Shown piece after piece: positions 44,285-53,541 of a stretch of DNA of 64,000 nucleotides. Under the pieces are notes generated by a model, which searched no databases, was not told the origin of the DNA, and saw only the letters and a list, made by a program, of their open reading frames with translations. Every line of letters starts with the position of its first letter. Position 1 is the first letter of the stretch. The DNA is taken from contig NZ_CP043046.1 in the NCBI RefSeq assembly GCF_008119665.1, positions 682,001 through 746,000 of the forward strand, written 5' to 3'. The position numbers were made by a program, and so were the translations under genes. The stretch comes from Pigmentiphaga aceris. Lineage in GTDB: Bacteria > Pseudomonadota > Gammaproteobacteria > Burkholderiales > Burkholderiaceae_B.

Positions 44285-45238
44285 TCAGCCTCGCTCGATG
44301 CGCGGATCGAACTGGCTTTGCAGCACGTCGACCACCAGGTTGAGCAGCACAAAGAACATCGCCAGCACCAGGATCGTGCCCTGCAACAAGGGCAGGTCGC
44401 GCTGGAAGATGGCGGTGTTCAACAGAAAGCCGGTACCCGGCCAAGAGAACACGGTTTCGATCAGGATCGAGCCGCCCAGCAGATAGCCCAATTGCAGGCC
44501 CATCACGGCCAGTGCGGTCGGTGCGCAGTTCTTCACCACGTGACAGAACACACCGAAGTCGGTCAGGCCGCGCGCGCGCAGACCCACCACGAATTCCTGC
44601 GACAAGGTTTCTGCCACCAGTGCCCGCACGGTGCGCGCGATGATGCCCATCGGGATCACCGACATGGTGATCGCGGGCAAGATGATGTGGCGGATGTGTG
44701 CCCAGTCCAGTGCCCAGTCGGCCGAGCCGCCAGGGCCGGCACCGGTTGGCGGCAACCACATCAGCTGGCTGGAGAAGATGATCACCATCACCATGCCAAG
44801 CCAGTAGTGCGGCACGCTCACGCCAATCACCGACAGCAGCGAGGCCACGCGGTCGATGATCGAATTGCGGAAGTAGCCCGCCACGAAGCCGAACAGACAG
44901 CCGAAGAAGAACCCGATCATCGTCGCCACACAGGCGAGGATCAGGGTGTTGCCGACGGCATTGAAGACCTCGGTGGCCACGGGGCGGCCAGAGGCAATCG
45001 AGGTGCCCAGGTCGCCGTGCAAGGCACGCCATAACCAGGACGCAAATTGTTCAGGGTAGGACCGGTCGAAACCGTACAGCTGCATGATCTGCTTTTGCAG
45101 ATCGGCCGATGCATCGGCGGGCAGGATCGACACCAGCGGATCGCCCGGTGCAAGGTGCACGAGCATGAAACAGAGCAAGGCCACGCCGAACATGATCGGG
45201 ATGGCGTAGCCGACGCGATGGACGAGGGTTCGTATCAT
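44285..45238 (-). CDS. Peptide/nickel-type ABC transporter permease (DppB-like)
   Basis: A 317-residue permease beginning MIRTLVHRVGYAIPIMFGVALLCFMLVHLAPGDP, the standard DppB start, with GLRARGLTDFGVFCHVVKNCAPTALAVMG (EAA loop) and ETVFSWPGTGFLLNTAIFQRDLPLLQG later. It follows the binding-protein gene after a 156-base gap holding hairpins. Confidence 0.94.
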   Translation of the reverse strand: MIRTLVHRVGYAIPIMFGVALLCFMLVHLAPGDPLVSILPADASADLQKQIMQLYGFDRSYPEQFASWLWRALHGDLGTSIASGRPVATEVFNAVGNTLILACVATMIGFFFGCLFGFVAGYFRNSIIDRVASLLSVIGVSVPHYWLGMVMVIIFSSQLMWLPPTGAGPGGSADWALDWAHIRHIILPAITMSVIPMGIIARTVRALVAETLSQEFVVGLRARGLTDFGVFCHVVKNCAPTALAVMGLQLGYLLGGSILIETVFSWPGTGFLLNTAIFQRDLPLLQGTILVLAMFFVLLNLVVDVLQSQFDPRIERG

Positions 45239-45254
45239 GGGTGCACGCCGTAAT

Positions 45255-45279
45255 CGCCCCGGCATACTCGGCCGGGGCG
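45255..45279 (-). promoter_or_regulatory. Intercistronic hairpin between binding-protein and permease genes
   Basis: CGCCCCGGC (45255-45263) pairs perfectly with GCCGGGGCG (45271-45279). A second, longer imperfect hairpin (GCCTGCC with GGCAGGC, about 45297-45328) lies next to it. Neither has a T-tract, so they more likely protect the 3' end of the binding-protein mRNA than terminate it. Confidence 0.55.
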
Positions 45280-45394
45280 TGATGTCTGGGTACCCGGCCT
45301 GCCTGTCCGCATCGGATGGCAGGCTCGGGCAGTGCAGCGCGTGGGCGCTGCGGTCAGCGAGTCATTGAAGACCCGCTTGACCCGACCAACTTGC

Positions 45395-47053
45395 TTACTC
45401 GATCGACATCGGTGCGATGTCGATGAACCAGCTCTTGGGCTGAACCACACCCTTGACCTTGGGCGAGATCGCACGCGGGCCGACGTCGTGCGCAATCCAG
45501 ACGAAGGGTGCTTCCTCGACGATGCGGGCATGCAGCTTGGCCAGTGCCTCGTCGCGTGCCTTGTCCTCGAAGCTGGTGCGTGCCACGCGGATCAGCTCGT
45601 CCACCTCGGCGTTACCGAAGTAGCCCCAGTTGTTCGAGACCGGCGGGAAGGTCTTGGTGCTGGTGAAACGCACCATCGCAAAGAACGGGTCCATGGCGGC
45701 GAAGCTGACGTTGGTGGCGTTGGCACCATTGGCCGTCGGGTCTTTTGCGCCACGACGCCAGTTGGTGAACAGCGTGTTCCACTCGACCACGTCGAACTGC
45801 ACGTCGAAGTAGCAGTCCTTCAGGTTCTGCTGCACGTATTCGTTCATCGGCAGCGGCTGCATCTGGCCCGAGCCCGACGACGAGGTCTGGATCTTCACCT
45901 TGACCGGCTTGGCGGCCGAGAAACCGGCTTCGGTCATCATCTTGCGGGCGGCTTCGGGGTCGTACTTGATGTCGAACTTCGGGTTGCCCCACCACGGGTG
46001 GCCGGGGCCGACCGTGCCCTTGGGTTCGGCCATCATGCCGCCCAGCAGCTGCTTCATTTCCGTGCGGTTCACGCACAGATTGGCCGCGTGGCGCACACGC
46101 TTGTCCAGCCACGGCGAACCTTCGACAAACGACAGTTGCCAGGGCCAGACGTGCGGTTGTTCGTTGGCGTAGATCTTGAAGCCGCGTTGCTTGATGGTGT
46201 CGAGCGCATCGGGTGCGGGGGCTTCGATCCAGTCCACCTGACCGGACACCAGTGCGGCGGTACGCGAGTTGGCTTCAGGCAGCGGCAGCAACACCACACG
46301 GTCGATCTTCGGCGTGCGCTTCGGGTCCCAGTAACCGGCGTTCTTCACCAGTTCAAGTCGTTCACGCGCCACGAATTTGTCGACCTTGAACGGGCCGGTG
46401 CCCGAGGCCTGTGCGGCAAACGCGGTCCAGGCTTTCTGTGCACGTTCTGCTTTTTCGCCACCCGCAGGCACGGCATCCAGCATGGCCTTCCACTTGGTCG
46501 GCGACGCCATGAACAAGTTGGTCAGGTTGATCGGCAGGAAGGAATCAGGCTCGGACGTGGTCAGCTCGACCGTGTAGTCGTCGATCTTGCGGGCCGACAC
46601 CAGCGTGGGCATGCGCGAGGCGGTCACCCCCACCTGGCTGGCATCGAATTGTTCGGCGCTCTTGTCGAGCACCTTGCCCACGTTCCAGACCACCGCATCG
46701 GCATTGAAGTCAGAACCGTCATGGAACTTCACGCCCTTGCGCAGCTTGAAGATCCACTTGGTCTGGTCGGTCGGGGTGACTGCCCAGGATTCCGCCAGGC
46801 CAGGGATCATCACGCTGGGGCCGTCTGACTTCGACAGATCCCAATGCGTGAGCGCGTCGTAGATCGGGATACCCGTGAAGCGGTTGCCTTCAAAACCTTG
46901 GTCCGGCTGCCCCAGGGTGCGGGGAATGTCGGCGGCGGTCATGCCGATGCGCAAGACCTTTTCCTGTGCCATGGCCGGGCTGGCGGCCAAGGTGCCAATG
47001 GCTACCGCGATGGCGGCGATGAGGGGTTTCAAACCAGTGCTGCCTGCTTGCAT
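45395..47053 (-). CDS. Periplasmic binding protein of a peptide/nickel-type (family 5) ABC transporter
   Basis: A 552-residue solute-binding protein with a Sec signal (about the first 28 residues, ending AASPAMA before QEKVLRIG). Family-5 features include EGNRFTGIPIYDALTHWD, KWIFKLRKGVKFHDGSDFNADAVVWNV and GTGPFKVDKFV. It is the first gene of the minus-strand operon. Members of this family carry peptides, nickel, opines and other small molecules; association with racemase, allantoinase and amidase suggests a ureide or amide ligand, but this is inference. Confidence 0.92.
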   Translation of the reverse strand: MQAGSTGLKPLIAAIAVAIGTLAASPAMAQEKVLRIGMTAADIPRTLGQPDQGFEGNRFTGIPIYDALTHWDLSKSDGPSVMIPGLAESWAVTPTDQTKWIFKLRKGVKFHDGSDFNADAVVWNVGKVLDKSAEQFDASQVGVTASRMPTLVSARKIDDYTVELTTSEPDSFLPINLTNLFMASPTKWKAMLDAVPAGGEKAERAQKAWTAFAAQASGTGPFKVDKFVARERLELVKNAGYWDPKRTPKIDRVVLLPLPEANSRTAALVSGQVDWIEAPAPDALDTIKQRGFKIYANEQPHVWPWQLSFVEGSPWLDKRVRHAANLCVNRTEMKQLLGGMMAEPKGTVGPGHPWWGNPKFDIKYDPEAARKMMTEAGFSAAKPVKVKIQTSSSGSGQMQPLPMNEYVQQNLKDCYFDVQFDVVEWNTLFTNWRRGAKDPTANGANATNVSFAAMDPFFAMVRFTSTKTFPPVSNNWGYFGNAEVDELIRVARTSFEDKARDEALAKLHARIVEEAPFVWIAHDVGPRAISPKVKGVVQPKSWFIDIAPMSIE

Positions 47054-47424
47054 GGGGTCTCCCGGGGACGTGTCGACGAGGGGGTAAATGCGACGTATCA
47101 AACTTGGCCGGATTGGTGGCCAGTATGCGAGGTTTGAATACAATCCCCAATGCAACAACCATGCCATCGGTACGGAATTTGCCGTCGTTTAAGGTGTGGC
47201 GCGGCTGTCGACAGCCAGCAGGGGGCAGGGAAGGGGGGAGGCCAAAGCGGTCAGCGCCTGACGGCGCACTGAAACAGGACGCAGACGAACCCGTCCATGC
47301 GCAAGCTTGGTGCATGCGCAGCGGTCGATCAAAACATGGGTAATGGGCTTTTCTGAAGACGGACCAGCGGGGCTTATCCGTGCACCAATCCGGGCGGTGC
47401 TGATTCAGCTAGAAAGGCTGTGGA
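47054..47424. other. Non-coding stretch upstream of the ABC transporter/allantoinase operon
   Basis: No gene is supported. It contains a perfect 14-bp palindrome, GGCTGTCGACAGCC at 47203-47216, about 150 bases before the binding-protein start, which could be an operator. No regulator is encoded nearby and no clear sigma-70 promoter was recognised. Confidence 0.45.
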
Positions 47425-48018
47425 TCAGTCCGACCGTTCCGCCTTCAAACCCTTCCATTGCGGTGTATCGACATCGATGTCGAACAGCGACAGCACCCGG
47501 CCAACCGTGTGGTCGACCATCTCTTCGATGCTTTGCGGGCGGTGATAGAAGGCGGGCAGGGGCGGGAATATGATGCCGCCCATCTCGGTGACCGAGGTCA
47601 TGTTGCGCAGGTGCGCCAGGTTCAACGGGGTTTCGCGCACCATCAACACCAGGCGGCGACGCTCTTTCAGCACCACGTCGGCAGCGCGTGAAATCAGGTT
47701 GTCCGCCATGCCGTGCGCAACCGCAGCCAGCGTCTTCATCGAACACGGCACCACCACCATGCCGGCAGACGGGAACGACCCGCTGGCAATGCTGGCACCG
47801 ACATCACGAATCGGGTGCACGACGTCAGCCAGCGCATCGATTTCCGCGCGGGTCAGGTCGAGTTCATGCTGAAGATTGAGTTGCCCGGCCTGCGAGACGA
47901 TCAGGTGGGACTCGATGCCGCCAACGGCACGCAGGGCTTGCAGCATGCGTTGGGCATAGATGGCACCGGTGGCACCGGTGACACCGACGATCAACCGGCG
48001 GGGCGCGGGTGTCGTCAT
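47425..48018 (-). CDS. ubiX: Flavin prenyltransferase UbiX
   Basis: Makes the prenylated FMN cofactor used by UbiD-type decarboxylases in ubiquinone synthesis. The 197-residue protein has RRLIVGVTGATGAIYAQRMLQALR (FMN-phosphate loop), ASGSFPSAGMVVVPCSMKTLAAVAHG and RETPLNLAHLRNM, all conserved in UbiX. The ATG at 48018 is chosen from these alignments. It lies downstream of grxD on the same strand. Confidence 0.95.
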   Translation of the reverse strand: MTTPAPRRLIVGVTGATGAIYAQRMLQALRAVGGIESHLIVSQAGQLNLQHELDLTRAEIDALADVVHPIRDVGASIASGSFPSAGMVVVPCSMKTLAAVAHGMADNLISRAADVVLKERRRLVLMVRETPLNLAHLRNMTSVTEMGGIIFPPLPAFYHRPQSIEEMVDHTVGRVLSLFDIDVDTPQWKGLKAERSD

Positions 48019-48100
48019 GTCAGGTACTGAAGACGTACCACACCATGTGCGCACACGGGCCGAAGCAGGGGCCAGCCCGTTGCGCAACGCATGGCGGTGA

Positions 48101-48427
48101 TCAGGCCGTTGCGCCGGATTCGTCCAGCAGCGTTTGCAGTTCGCCAGAAGCGTGCATTTCGCCCACGATGTCGGAGCCGCCGATGAACTCGCCCTTCACG
48201 TACAGCTGGGGCACGGTCGGCCAGTTCGAGTAGTCCTTGATGCCTTGGCGGACTTCGTCGTCTTCCAGCACGTTCACGGTCACCAATTGCTTGATGCCAC
48301 ACGACTTCAGCAATTGAATGGCGCGACCGGAAAAGCCGCACTGCGGGAACTGCGCGGTGCCCTTCATGAAAAGGACAACCGGGTTGTCGGTCACGGTCTT
48401 GCGGATGAATTCCTGGACGTCGCTCAT
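48101..48427 (-). CDS. grxD: Monothiol glutaredoxin GrxD
   Basis: A 108-residue monothiol glutaredoxin that binds and transfers 2Fe-2S clusters with glutathione. It has the CGFS active site (C30) in GTAQFPQCGFSGRA, then WPTVPQLYVKGEFIGGSDIVGEMHASGEL. The length and motif fit Grx4/GrxD. It follows prmC with 34 bases between. Confidence 0.96.
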   Translation of the reverse strand: MSDVQEFIRKTVTDNPVVLFMKGTAQFPQCGFSGRAIQLLKSCGIKQLVTVNVLEDDEVRQGIKDYSNWPTVPQLYVKGEFIGGSDIVGEMHASGELQTLLDESGATA

Positions 48428-48461
48428 GCTGCTCTCGCAAAGGTAGGCTTGGATACAGCCA

Positions 48462-49280
48462 TTATAGGGAAGCGCCGGAAATACGCTCGATTCCGGCAAG
48501 ATCACGCCGGCTGGATGGGTTGCGCAGGCCGGCTTGGCTCAACAGCGCACGCACCGCTTCTGCCTGGTCCCAGCCATGCTCCAGCCAGATCTGGCCACCG
48601 GGCTTCAGGCGCTGTTTTGCGCCCGCCGCCAGGATAGCCAGCGCCTGCAAGCCATCGGCCCCGTCCGTCAGTGCGCTGCTGGGCTCGAAGCGCAGATCGC
48701 CTTCCGACAGATGGTGGTCGCCTTGGGCGATGTAGGGCGGGTTGGACAGGATCAGATCGAAACGGGCGTCGGCCGGCACGGCTTGGTACCAGTCGCCTTG
48801 TACAAATTCGACGCGCGCCTGCAAGCTATGTGCGTTGTCGCGCGCGATTTTCAAGGCCGCGTCGCTGTAGTCGGTGGCGGTGACATGGGCGTCTGGTCGA
48901 GCCAGGGCAATCGAAATCGCGATGGCTCCGCTGCCGGTGCCCAGGTCGATGACAGTGGGGTTGGCCTGATCTGCGATGCAGGCCAGGCCGGTTTCCACCA
49001 GCACTTCGGTATCGGGGCGGGGAATCAGCACGCCAGGCCCGACCGCAAAGCGGTGGCCCATGAATTCGCGTTCGCCTAATAGATAAGCCATCGGCTCGCC
49101 GTTGCGACGGCGTGCGGCCAAGGCTGCGAAGTCGGCGGCGGCCTGCTCGGACACGGCTTTATCGTCATGCGCCACCAGCCAGGTGCGTGACACGCCCAGC
49201 AGGTGTTGCCACAGCATGGACACTTCCAGCCTGGGCAAGCCACAATCCTTGGACAGCGCGCGGGGAGAGCGTTCGTGCAT
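48462..49280 (-). CDS. prmC: Release-factor glutamine methyltransferase PrmC
   Basis: Methylates the GGQ glutamine of release factors. The 272-residue protein has the helical N-terminal domain, the IPRPDTEVLVE motif, the SAM loop DLGTGSGAIAISIA and the catalytic SNPPYI. Its substrate RF1 is encoded immediately upstream (prfA) four bases away, the usual coupling. Confidence 0.96.
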   Translation of the reverse strand: MHERSPRALSKDCGLPRLEVSMLWQHLLGVSRTWLVAHDDKAVSEQAAADFAALAARRRNGEPMAYLLGEREFMGHRFAVGPGVLIPRPDTEVLVETGLACIADQANPTVIDLGTGSGAIAISIALARPDAHVTATDYSDAALKIARDNAHSLQARVEFVQGDWYQAVPADARFDLILSNPPYIAQGDHHLSEGDLRFEPSSALTDGADGLQALAILAAGAKQRLKPGGQIWLEHGWDQAEAVRALLSQAGLRNPSSRRDLAGIERISGASL

Positions 49281-49284
49281 GCGC

Positions 49285-50364
49285 TCAGTCGTCGCTCAGC
49301 GCTGCCAGCAACTCTGCCTGGTGCTCGGCACCCAGCGCCGTCAGCAGTTCCGTCATGTCGCCGTCCATCACCTGCTGCAGCTTGTACAGCGTCAGGTTGA
49401 TGCGATGATCCGTCACGCGGCCCTGCGGGAAGTTGTAGGTGCGGATGCGTTCCGAGCGGTCACCCGAACCCACCAGGCTCTTGCGCTGAGCCGCTTCCTT
49501 GGCCTGACGCTCGCGCACCTCACGGTCCTTGATGCGCGCGGCCAGGACCTTCAAGGCCTTGTCGCGATTGCGGTGCTGCGAACGGTCGTCCTGGCACTCG
49601 ACCACAATGCCGGTCGGCAAATGGGTCATGCGCACGGCCGAATCCGTCTTGTTCACGTGCTGCCCGCCCGCGCCGCTGGCGCGGAAAGTGTCGACGCGCA
49701 GATCGGCCGGGTTGATGTTCACCTCGGCCAGTTCGTCGGCTTCTGGCATCACGGCCACCGTGCAGGCCGACGTATGGATGCGGCCTTGCGCCTCCGTTTC
49801 CGGCACACGCTGTACCCGGTGACCACCCGATTCGAACTTCAGCGTGCCATACGCACCGTCGCCCGCCACGCGCAGAATCACTTCTTTATAGCCACCCAGC
49901 TCCGACTCACTGGCCGACATGATTTCCACCTGCCAGCGCTGGCGCTCGGCATAACGGGTGTACATGCGCAGCAAGTCGCCTGCGAACAGCGCGCTTTCAT
50001 CGCCGCCGGTACCGGCACGGACTTCGATGAACAGGCTGCGACCGTCGTCGGGGTCTTTGGGCAGCAACAGCAGTTGCAGGTCGAGCGCGAGTTGTTCAAG
50101 CCGGGCACGGCCCGCCTTCAACTCATCTTCGGCCATGTCCTTCATGTCCGGATCGCCCAGCATCTCGATCGCGGTATCGATGTCGGCTTCGGTATCCATA
50201 TAGGACTTGAAACCCATCACCACCGGTTCGAGTTCGCTGCGTTCACGCGAGAGTTTGCGAAACCCGTCCATATTGGAGGCGGTTTCAGGGGACGCGAGCA
50301 AAGCGTCAACTTCGGTCAGGCGTCGAGTGAGCTGCTCGAGCCGGCCGCGCATTGAAGCTTTCAT
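49285..50364 (-). CDS. prfA: Peptide chain release factor 1
   Basis: Recognises UAA and UAG stop codons and triggers peptide release. The 359-residue protein has the GGQ motif in [18 protein letters not shown] and the C-terminal [27 protein letters not shown] typical of RF1. It sits between hemA and prmC in the conserved hemA-prfA-prmC order. Confidence 0.97.
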   Translation of the reverse strand: MKASMRGRLEQLTRRLTEVDALLASPETASNMDGFRKLSRERSELEPVVMGFKSYMDTEADIDTAIEMLGDPDMKDMAEDELKAGRARLEQLALDLQLLLLPKDPDDGRSLFIEVRAGTGGDESALFAGDLLRMYTRYAERQRWQVEIMSASESELGGYKEVILRVAGDGAYGTLKFESGGHRVQRVPETEAQGRIHTSACTVAVMPEADELAEVNINPADLRVDTFRASGAGGQHVNKTDSAVRMTHLPTGIVVECQDDRSQHRNRDKALKVLAARIKDREVRERQAKEAAQRKSLVGSGDRSERIRTYNFPQGRVTDHRINLTLYKLQQVMDGDMTELLTALGAEHQAELLAALSDD

Positions 50365-50370
50365 GGGGGG

Positions 50371-51651
50371 CTAGGAGCGAGTGGTGCGCGAGCGCTGCGG
50401 ATACAAGCGCGGCAGCCAGCCCAGCAATTGCTGCCGGTCTGTGCCTTGGCTTTGATTGAGGGCAGCGAGGGGGCCATGCAAATATTTCTGCGTCAGCCCG
50501 TGGGCAAGTTGTTCAAGTACCTGGTCGGGCGATTCGCCGCGCGCCAAAGCTTTGCGTGCGCGGTCGAGTTCAGCTTCACGCAGGCTGTTGGCAGCTTCGT
50601 GCAGGTCACGAATGACCGGCACCACCAGACGCGAATCCATCCAGTGCATGAAATTCTGCACCCGCGTCTCAATAATGGCTTCCGCCTGCACCACCGCAGC
50701 CTGGCGCGATTCCGTGGCGTTCTGCACCAGCCGACCCAGATCGTCGACAGAATACAGGTACACGTCGTCGAGCCGCGCGACTTCAGGTTCGATATCGCGG
50801 GGCACGGCCAAGTCCACCATCACGATCGGACGACGGCGGCGCGCGCGCGTGGCGCGTTCCACCATCCCCAGGCCGAGGATGGGAAGGGAGCTTGCCGTAC
50901 AGGATACGACCACATCGAATTCAGCCAGCCGATCAGGCAGATCAGCCAGGCGCATGGTGCCCGCTGAAAAGCGCGTAGCCAAAGATTCCGCACGGTCCAG
51001 CGTGCGATTGGCCACCACCATGCCGGCAGGGCGCTGCGCCGCAAAGTGCGTGGCGCACAGTTCCATCATCTCGCCCGCGCCGACGCACAACACCTTCACC
51101 TGCGTCAGATCGCCGAAGACACGTTCAGCCAAACGGACGGCCGCAGCCGCCATCGACACCGAATCTTCGCCAATCGCGGTTTGTGAACGGACTTCCTTGG
51201 CGACCGAAAAAGTCTTCTGGAACAACTGATGCAGCAACGTGCCCATCGAGCCCGCTTCTTCAGCGGCACGCACGGCAGTCTTCATCTGGCCCAGGATCTG
51301 GGTTTCACCCAGCACCATGGAATCCAGACCGCTGGCCACCCGGAACGCGTGACGAACCGCGTCGTTCTGAGTGTGCTTATAGATATGGGGGCGCAGCTGG
51401 CTATCGTCGAGCTGGCGGAAATCGGCCAGCCAGGCCGGCACGCGCTCGATCACGTTGCGCTCGGCCGCACAGTAGATCTCGGTCCGATTACAGGTAGACA
51501 GAATGGCCGCTTCCCGCACCGCACCGCCAAACGTCGCCCGCAATCCCTCAAGCGCAGGGCGCAGCAGTTCCATCGGCAAGGACACGCGTTCACGCACGGA
51601 AACCGGAGCGGAGACGTGGTTCAGGCCGAAAGTAAGGACGTCGACGGACAT
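50371..51651 (-). CDS. hemA: Glutamyl-tRNA reductase HemA
   Basis: First committed enzyme of haem synthesis by the C5 route; reduces Glu-tRNA to glutamate semialdehyde with NADPH. The 426-residue protein has the catalytic cysteine in [10 protein letters not shown] (C54), [20 protein letters not shown] and the NADPH loop [15 protein letters not shown] long dimerisation helix forms the C-terminal part. It is the first gene of hemA-prfA-prmC. Confidence 0.97.
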   Translation of the reverse strand: MSVDVLTFGLNHVSAPVSVRERVSLPMELLRPALEGLRATFGGAVREAAILSTCNRTEIYCAAERNVIERVPAWLADFRQLDDSQLRPHIYKHTQNDAVRHAFRVASGLDSMVLGETQILGQMKTAVRAAEEAGSMGTLLHQLFQKTFSVAKEVRSQTAIGEDSVSMAAAAVRLAERVFGDLTQVKVLCVGAGEMMELCATHFAAQRPAGMVVANRTLDRAESLATRFSAGTMRLADLPDRLAEFDVVVSCTASSLPILGLGMVERATRARRRRPIVMVDLAVPRDIEPEVARLDDVYLYSVDDLGRLVQNATESRQAAVVQAEAIIETRVQNFMHWMDSRLVVPVIRDLHEAANSLREAELDRARKALARGESPDQVLEQLAHGLTQKYLHGPLAALNQSQGTDRQQLLGWLPRLYPQRSRTTRS

Positions 51652-51846
51652 GGATGGATGCGGTGACTGGTCTGCGAAGCAGCCTTGATTATAGGTCTGC
51701 GAGGCTTTTGGGGGGTTGTCCTCAGGAGACGAGGAGAAGGAAGGTGCTTTGATCTAGCGCAAAGATGGGGGCTTGGTGGCGGTAAAGGAAGTCGGTGCTA
51801 TGTGGCTGGCTTGGTTCTACCCTGGCGCAAAATTTTTTAGGCCGAG

Positions 51847-51876
51847 TTGTGCTCGAGGGCGAAATCCATGTATTAT
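51847..51876 (+). promoter_or_regulatory. Probable promoter of tRNA-Phe
   Basis: A -35 TTGTGC (51847-51852) and -10 TATTAT (51871-51876) are separated by 18 bases, about 50 bases before the mature tRNA. Confidence 0.5.
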
Positions 51877-51927
51877 CTCTGTCTCGGCACTGCAGCGACG
51901 GAAACAACGCAGCAAGTGTAAAGAGAT

Positions 51928-52003
51928 GGCCTGGTAGCTCAGTTGGTAGAGCAGCGGATTGAAAATCCGCGTGTCGGTGGTTCGATTCCGCCCCAGGCCA
52001 CCA
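51928..52003 (+). tRNA. tRNA-Phe (anticodon GAA)
   Basis: A 76-base cloverleaf with CCA encoded. The acceptor arm GGCCTGG pairs perfectly with CCAGGCC, the D-arm is AGCTCAGTTGGTAGAGCA, the anticodon stem GCGGA/TCCGC encloses GAA at 51961-51963, and the T-arm is GGTGGTTCGATTCCGCC. A phage-defence island starts about 530 bases downstream; tRNA-Phe genes are common integration targets, though no duplicated 3' end was found in the window. Confidence 0.98.
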
Positions 52004-52021
52004 AGAATTCTGAATAAGATC

Positions 52022-52056
52022 AAAGGGTTACAGGCTTTTAGCTTGTAGCCCTTTTT
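52022..52056 (+). terminator. Rho-independent terminator after tRNA-Phe
   Basis: AAAGGGTTACAGGC pairs with GCTTGTAGCCCTTT (with G-T pairs) and is followed by a T-rich tract (TTTTTCTTT). Confidence 0.9.
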
Positions 52057-52531
52057 CTTTATCTTGGTTCATGTAGCCACATTTGTATGGCTCAATCGGT
52101 ACGCCTTCTTCGCTTGCCAAGACGCCCGCTAGCTTTCTCCCCTGCGGGCATTTCCAGTCATGGCCAGCTCTCTCTCGCAGCTCTTCCCGCAGCGCCTCTA
52201 CAAAGCGCTGAGAGGATGGGTCACCTGACGATTCAGGATAGGGCTGATCGTCGCGTAAGTCGGATGCAGTGCATTGGCTCCACCATCGCTTCGGGAGCCA
52301 GTGTTAGTCGGTCAATTGATCTAGCTGCGAGGCAGCGCTATCAGCAATTGAACGGGCGAGCCATCTTGCTTGGTATCTTTGGCTGGCCTGAAGGCCAGTA
52401 AGTTAGCCAAGCAAAAAAGTCCATTTCAGAGCAAATCTGGCGCCGCCTGCGAGAACAGCCCGCTGAGAGTGGAACTAGAGGGGATGCATTAAGCTAGCGA
52501 AACGCGGGCGTTCTACTCACAGGAGGCACAG
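52057..52531. other. Gene-poor junction between tRNA-Phe and the defence island
   Basis: No recognisable gene. A 104-codon open frame (52087-52401) has no ribosome site and low-complexity composition, so it is not annotated. A 7-bp hairpin, TGGCTCC/GGAGCCA with a 12-base loop, is at 52275-52300. An AGGAGG at 52521-52526 serves the first island gene. No integrase, integrase remnant or direct copy of the tRNA end was found. Confidence 0.5.
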
Positions 52532-52735
52532 ATGCCAGCCAGCAAGACGGAGGTTGTCAGCGTACGGGTTGAGCCTCCAATCAAGGCAGCCCTGCAGGCG
52601 GCTGCCAATAGGGAAATGCGCAGCCTTGCCAATATGGTGGAGGTCATGGTTGTGGCCTATTGCCGGACCAACGGCGTGCCGATGATGGGGGTCTCCGACG
52701 AGACCTTGCCTCCGGCTCGCACGACGAAGCGGTAG
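52532..52735 (+). CDS. Small ribbon-helix-helix-like protein at the head of the BREX island
   Basis: A 67-residue protein. The pattern VVSVRVEPPIKAALQAAANREMRSLANMVEVMVVAYCRTNG resembles an Arc/CopG-type ribbon-helix-helix DNA-binding domain: a short beta strand with alternating residues, then two helices. AGGAGG precedes the ATG at good spacing. It ends two bases before the presumed GTG start of brxA, so it is the first gene of the island operon and a candidate autoregulator. Identification rests on pattern only. Confidence 0.6.
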   Translation: MPASKTEVVSVRVEPPIKAALQAAANREMRSLANMVEVMVVAYCRTNGVPMMGVSDETLPPARTTKR

Positions 52736-52737
52736 CT

Positions 52738-53541
52738 GTGACAGCGCCTCGGCAAGAGCTCCTGTCACAGCTCGGTTTCCGTTTCGGCCTCAACGGCCCG
52801 CACGCCGCGCGGACCATGATGCTTGATGACATGAGAACGCTGCTCGCCCACACGCAGGCCGCCGACGCCGGTCGAGCGGATTATGCGACTGCCATCGTTG
52901 CTGACAATGTCCTCGGGAAGTCGACGAAAAAGGCCCGAGAGCTTGCGCTCAGGTACCTAGGTGCCCTTTACGGCCTGGACTCGTCGAATGCCGTCTTTCG
53001 CGCTTTGAGACGCCTTTGGCCCCTAGATGAATCTGCCCAACCAGTCCTGGCGTTGGCGATCGCTTTGGCGCGTGACCCGCTGCTCCGCAGTACCCAGGGA
53101 TTTGTCGTTGCCCAACCTCAGGGAGGATTGGTCACGCGCGGAGAGGTTGAGGCGCTGCTCAGCTCCATCTATCCGGACCGCTTCACCGCCGCATCCATCA
53201 AATCCTTCGCGCAGAATGTGTTAGGTACCTGGACGGCGGCCGGTGTTCTGGTCGGTCACAGGCGTAAGACCAGGAGCACCCCCACCGCCAGCCCCGCGAC
53301 GATCGCGTTTCTCATGTTCCTCGGGTATCTCGAAGGGCGTACTGGGCAGCGTCTTTTTTCGTCTGAATGGGTGAGGCTGCTCGGTGTTTCTATTGATGAA
53401 CTAGAGGCGCTTGCAAGTTCGGCGTCTCATCGAGGCCTTCTCCTCTTCATGAATGCGGGTGGGGTCAAAGAGGTTCGGTTCCCGGGTTACCTGACGCCCG
53501 AAGAAGAGCGAATTAGACAGGAGGCTTCGCATGTCATCTAA
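52738..53541 (+). CDS. brxA: BREX protein BrxA (DUF1819 family)
   Basis: A 267-residue protein with the DUF1819/BrxA pattern: ARTMMLDDMRTLLAHT, ATAIVADNVLGKSTKKARELALRYLGALYGLD, FRALRRLW, LALAIALARDPLLRST and a C-terminal winged-helix-like half (SIKSFAQNVLGTWTAAGVLVG, RLFSSEWVRLLGVS). Known BrxA proteins bind DNA. It is longer than the roughly 200-residue type I forms. The GTG start is inferred because it lies two bases after the preceding gene's stop; the open frame extends further upstream into that gene. It overlaps brxB by 11 bases. Confidence 0.8.
   Translation: MTAPRQELLSQLGFRFGLNGPHAARTMMLDDMRTLLAHTQAADAGRADYATAIVADNVLGKSTKKARELALRYLGALYGLDSSNAVFRALRRLWPLDESAQPVLALAIALARDPLLRSTQGFVVAQPQGGLVTRGEVEALLSSIYPDRFTAASIKSFAQNVLGTWTAAGVLVGHRRKTRSTPTASPATIAFLMFLGYLEGRTGQRLFSSEWVRLLGVSIDELEALASSASHRGLLLFMNAGGVKEVRFPGYLTPEEERIRQEASHVI

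Noticed and set aside
52087..52401. 104-codon open frame after tRNA-Phe
   Set aside because: No ribosome site, no recognisable domain and Ser/Ala/Arg-rich composition expected of random high-GC frames.
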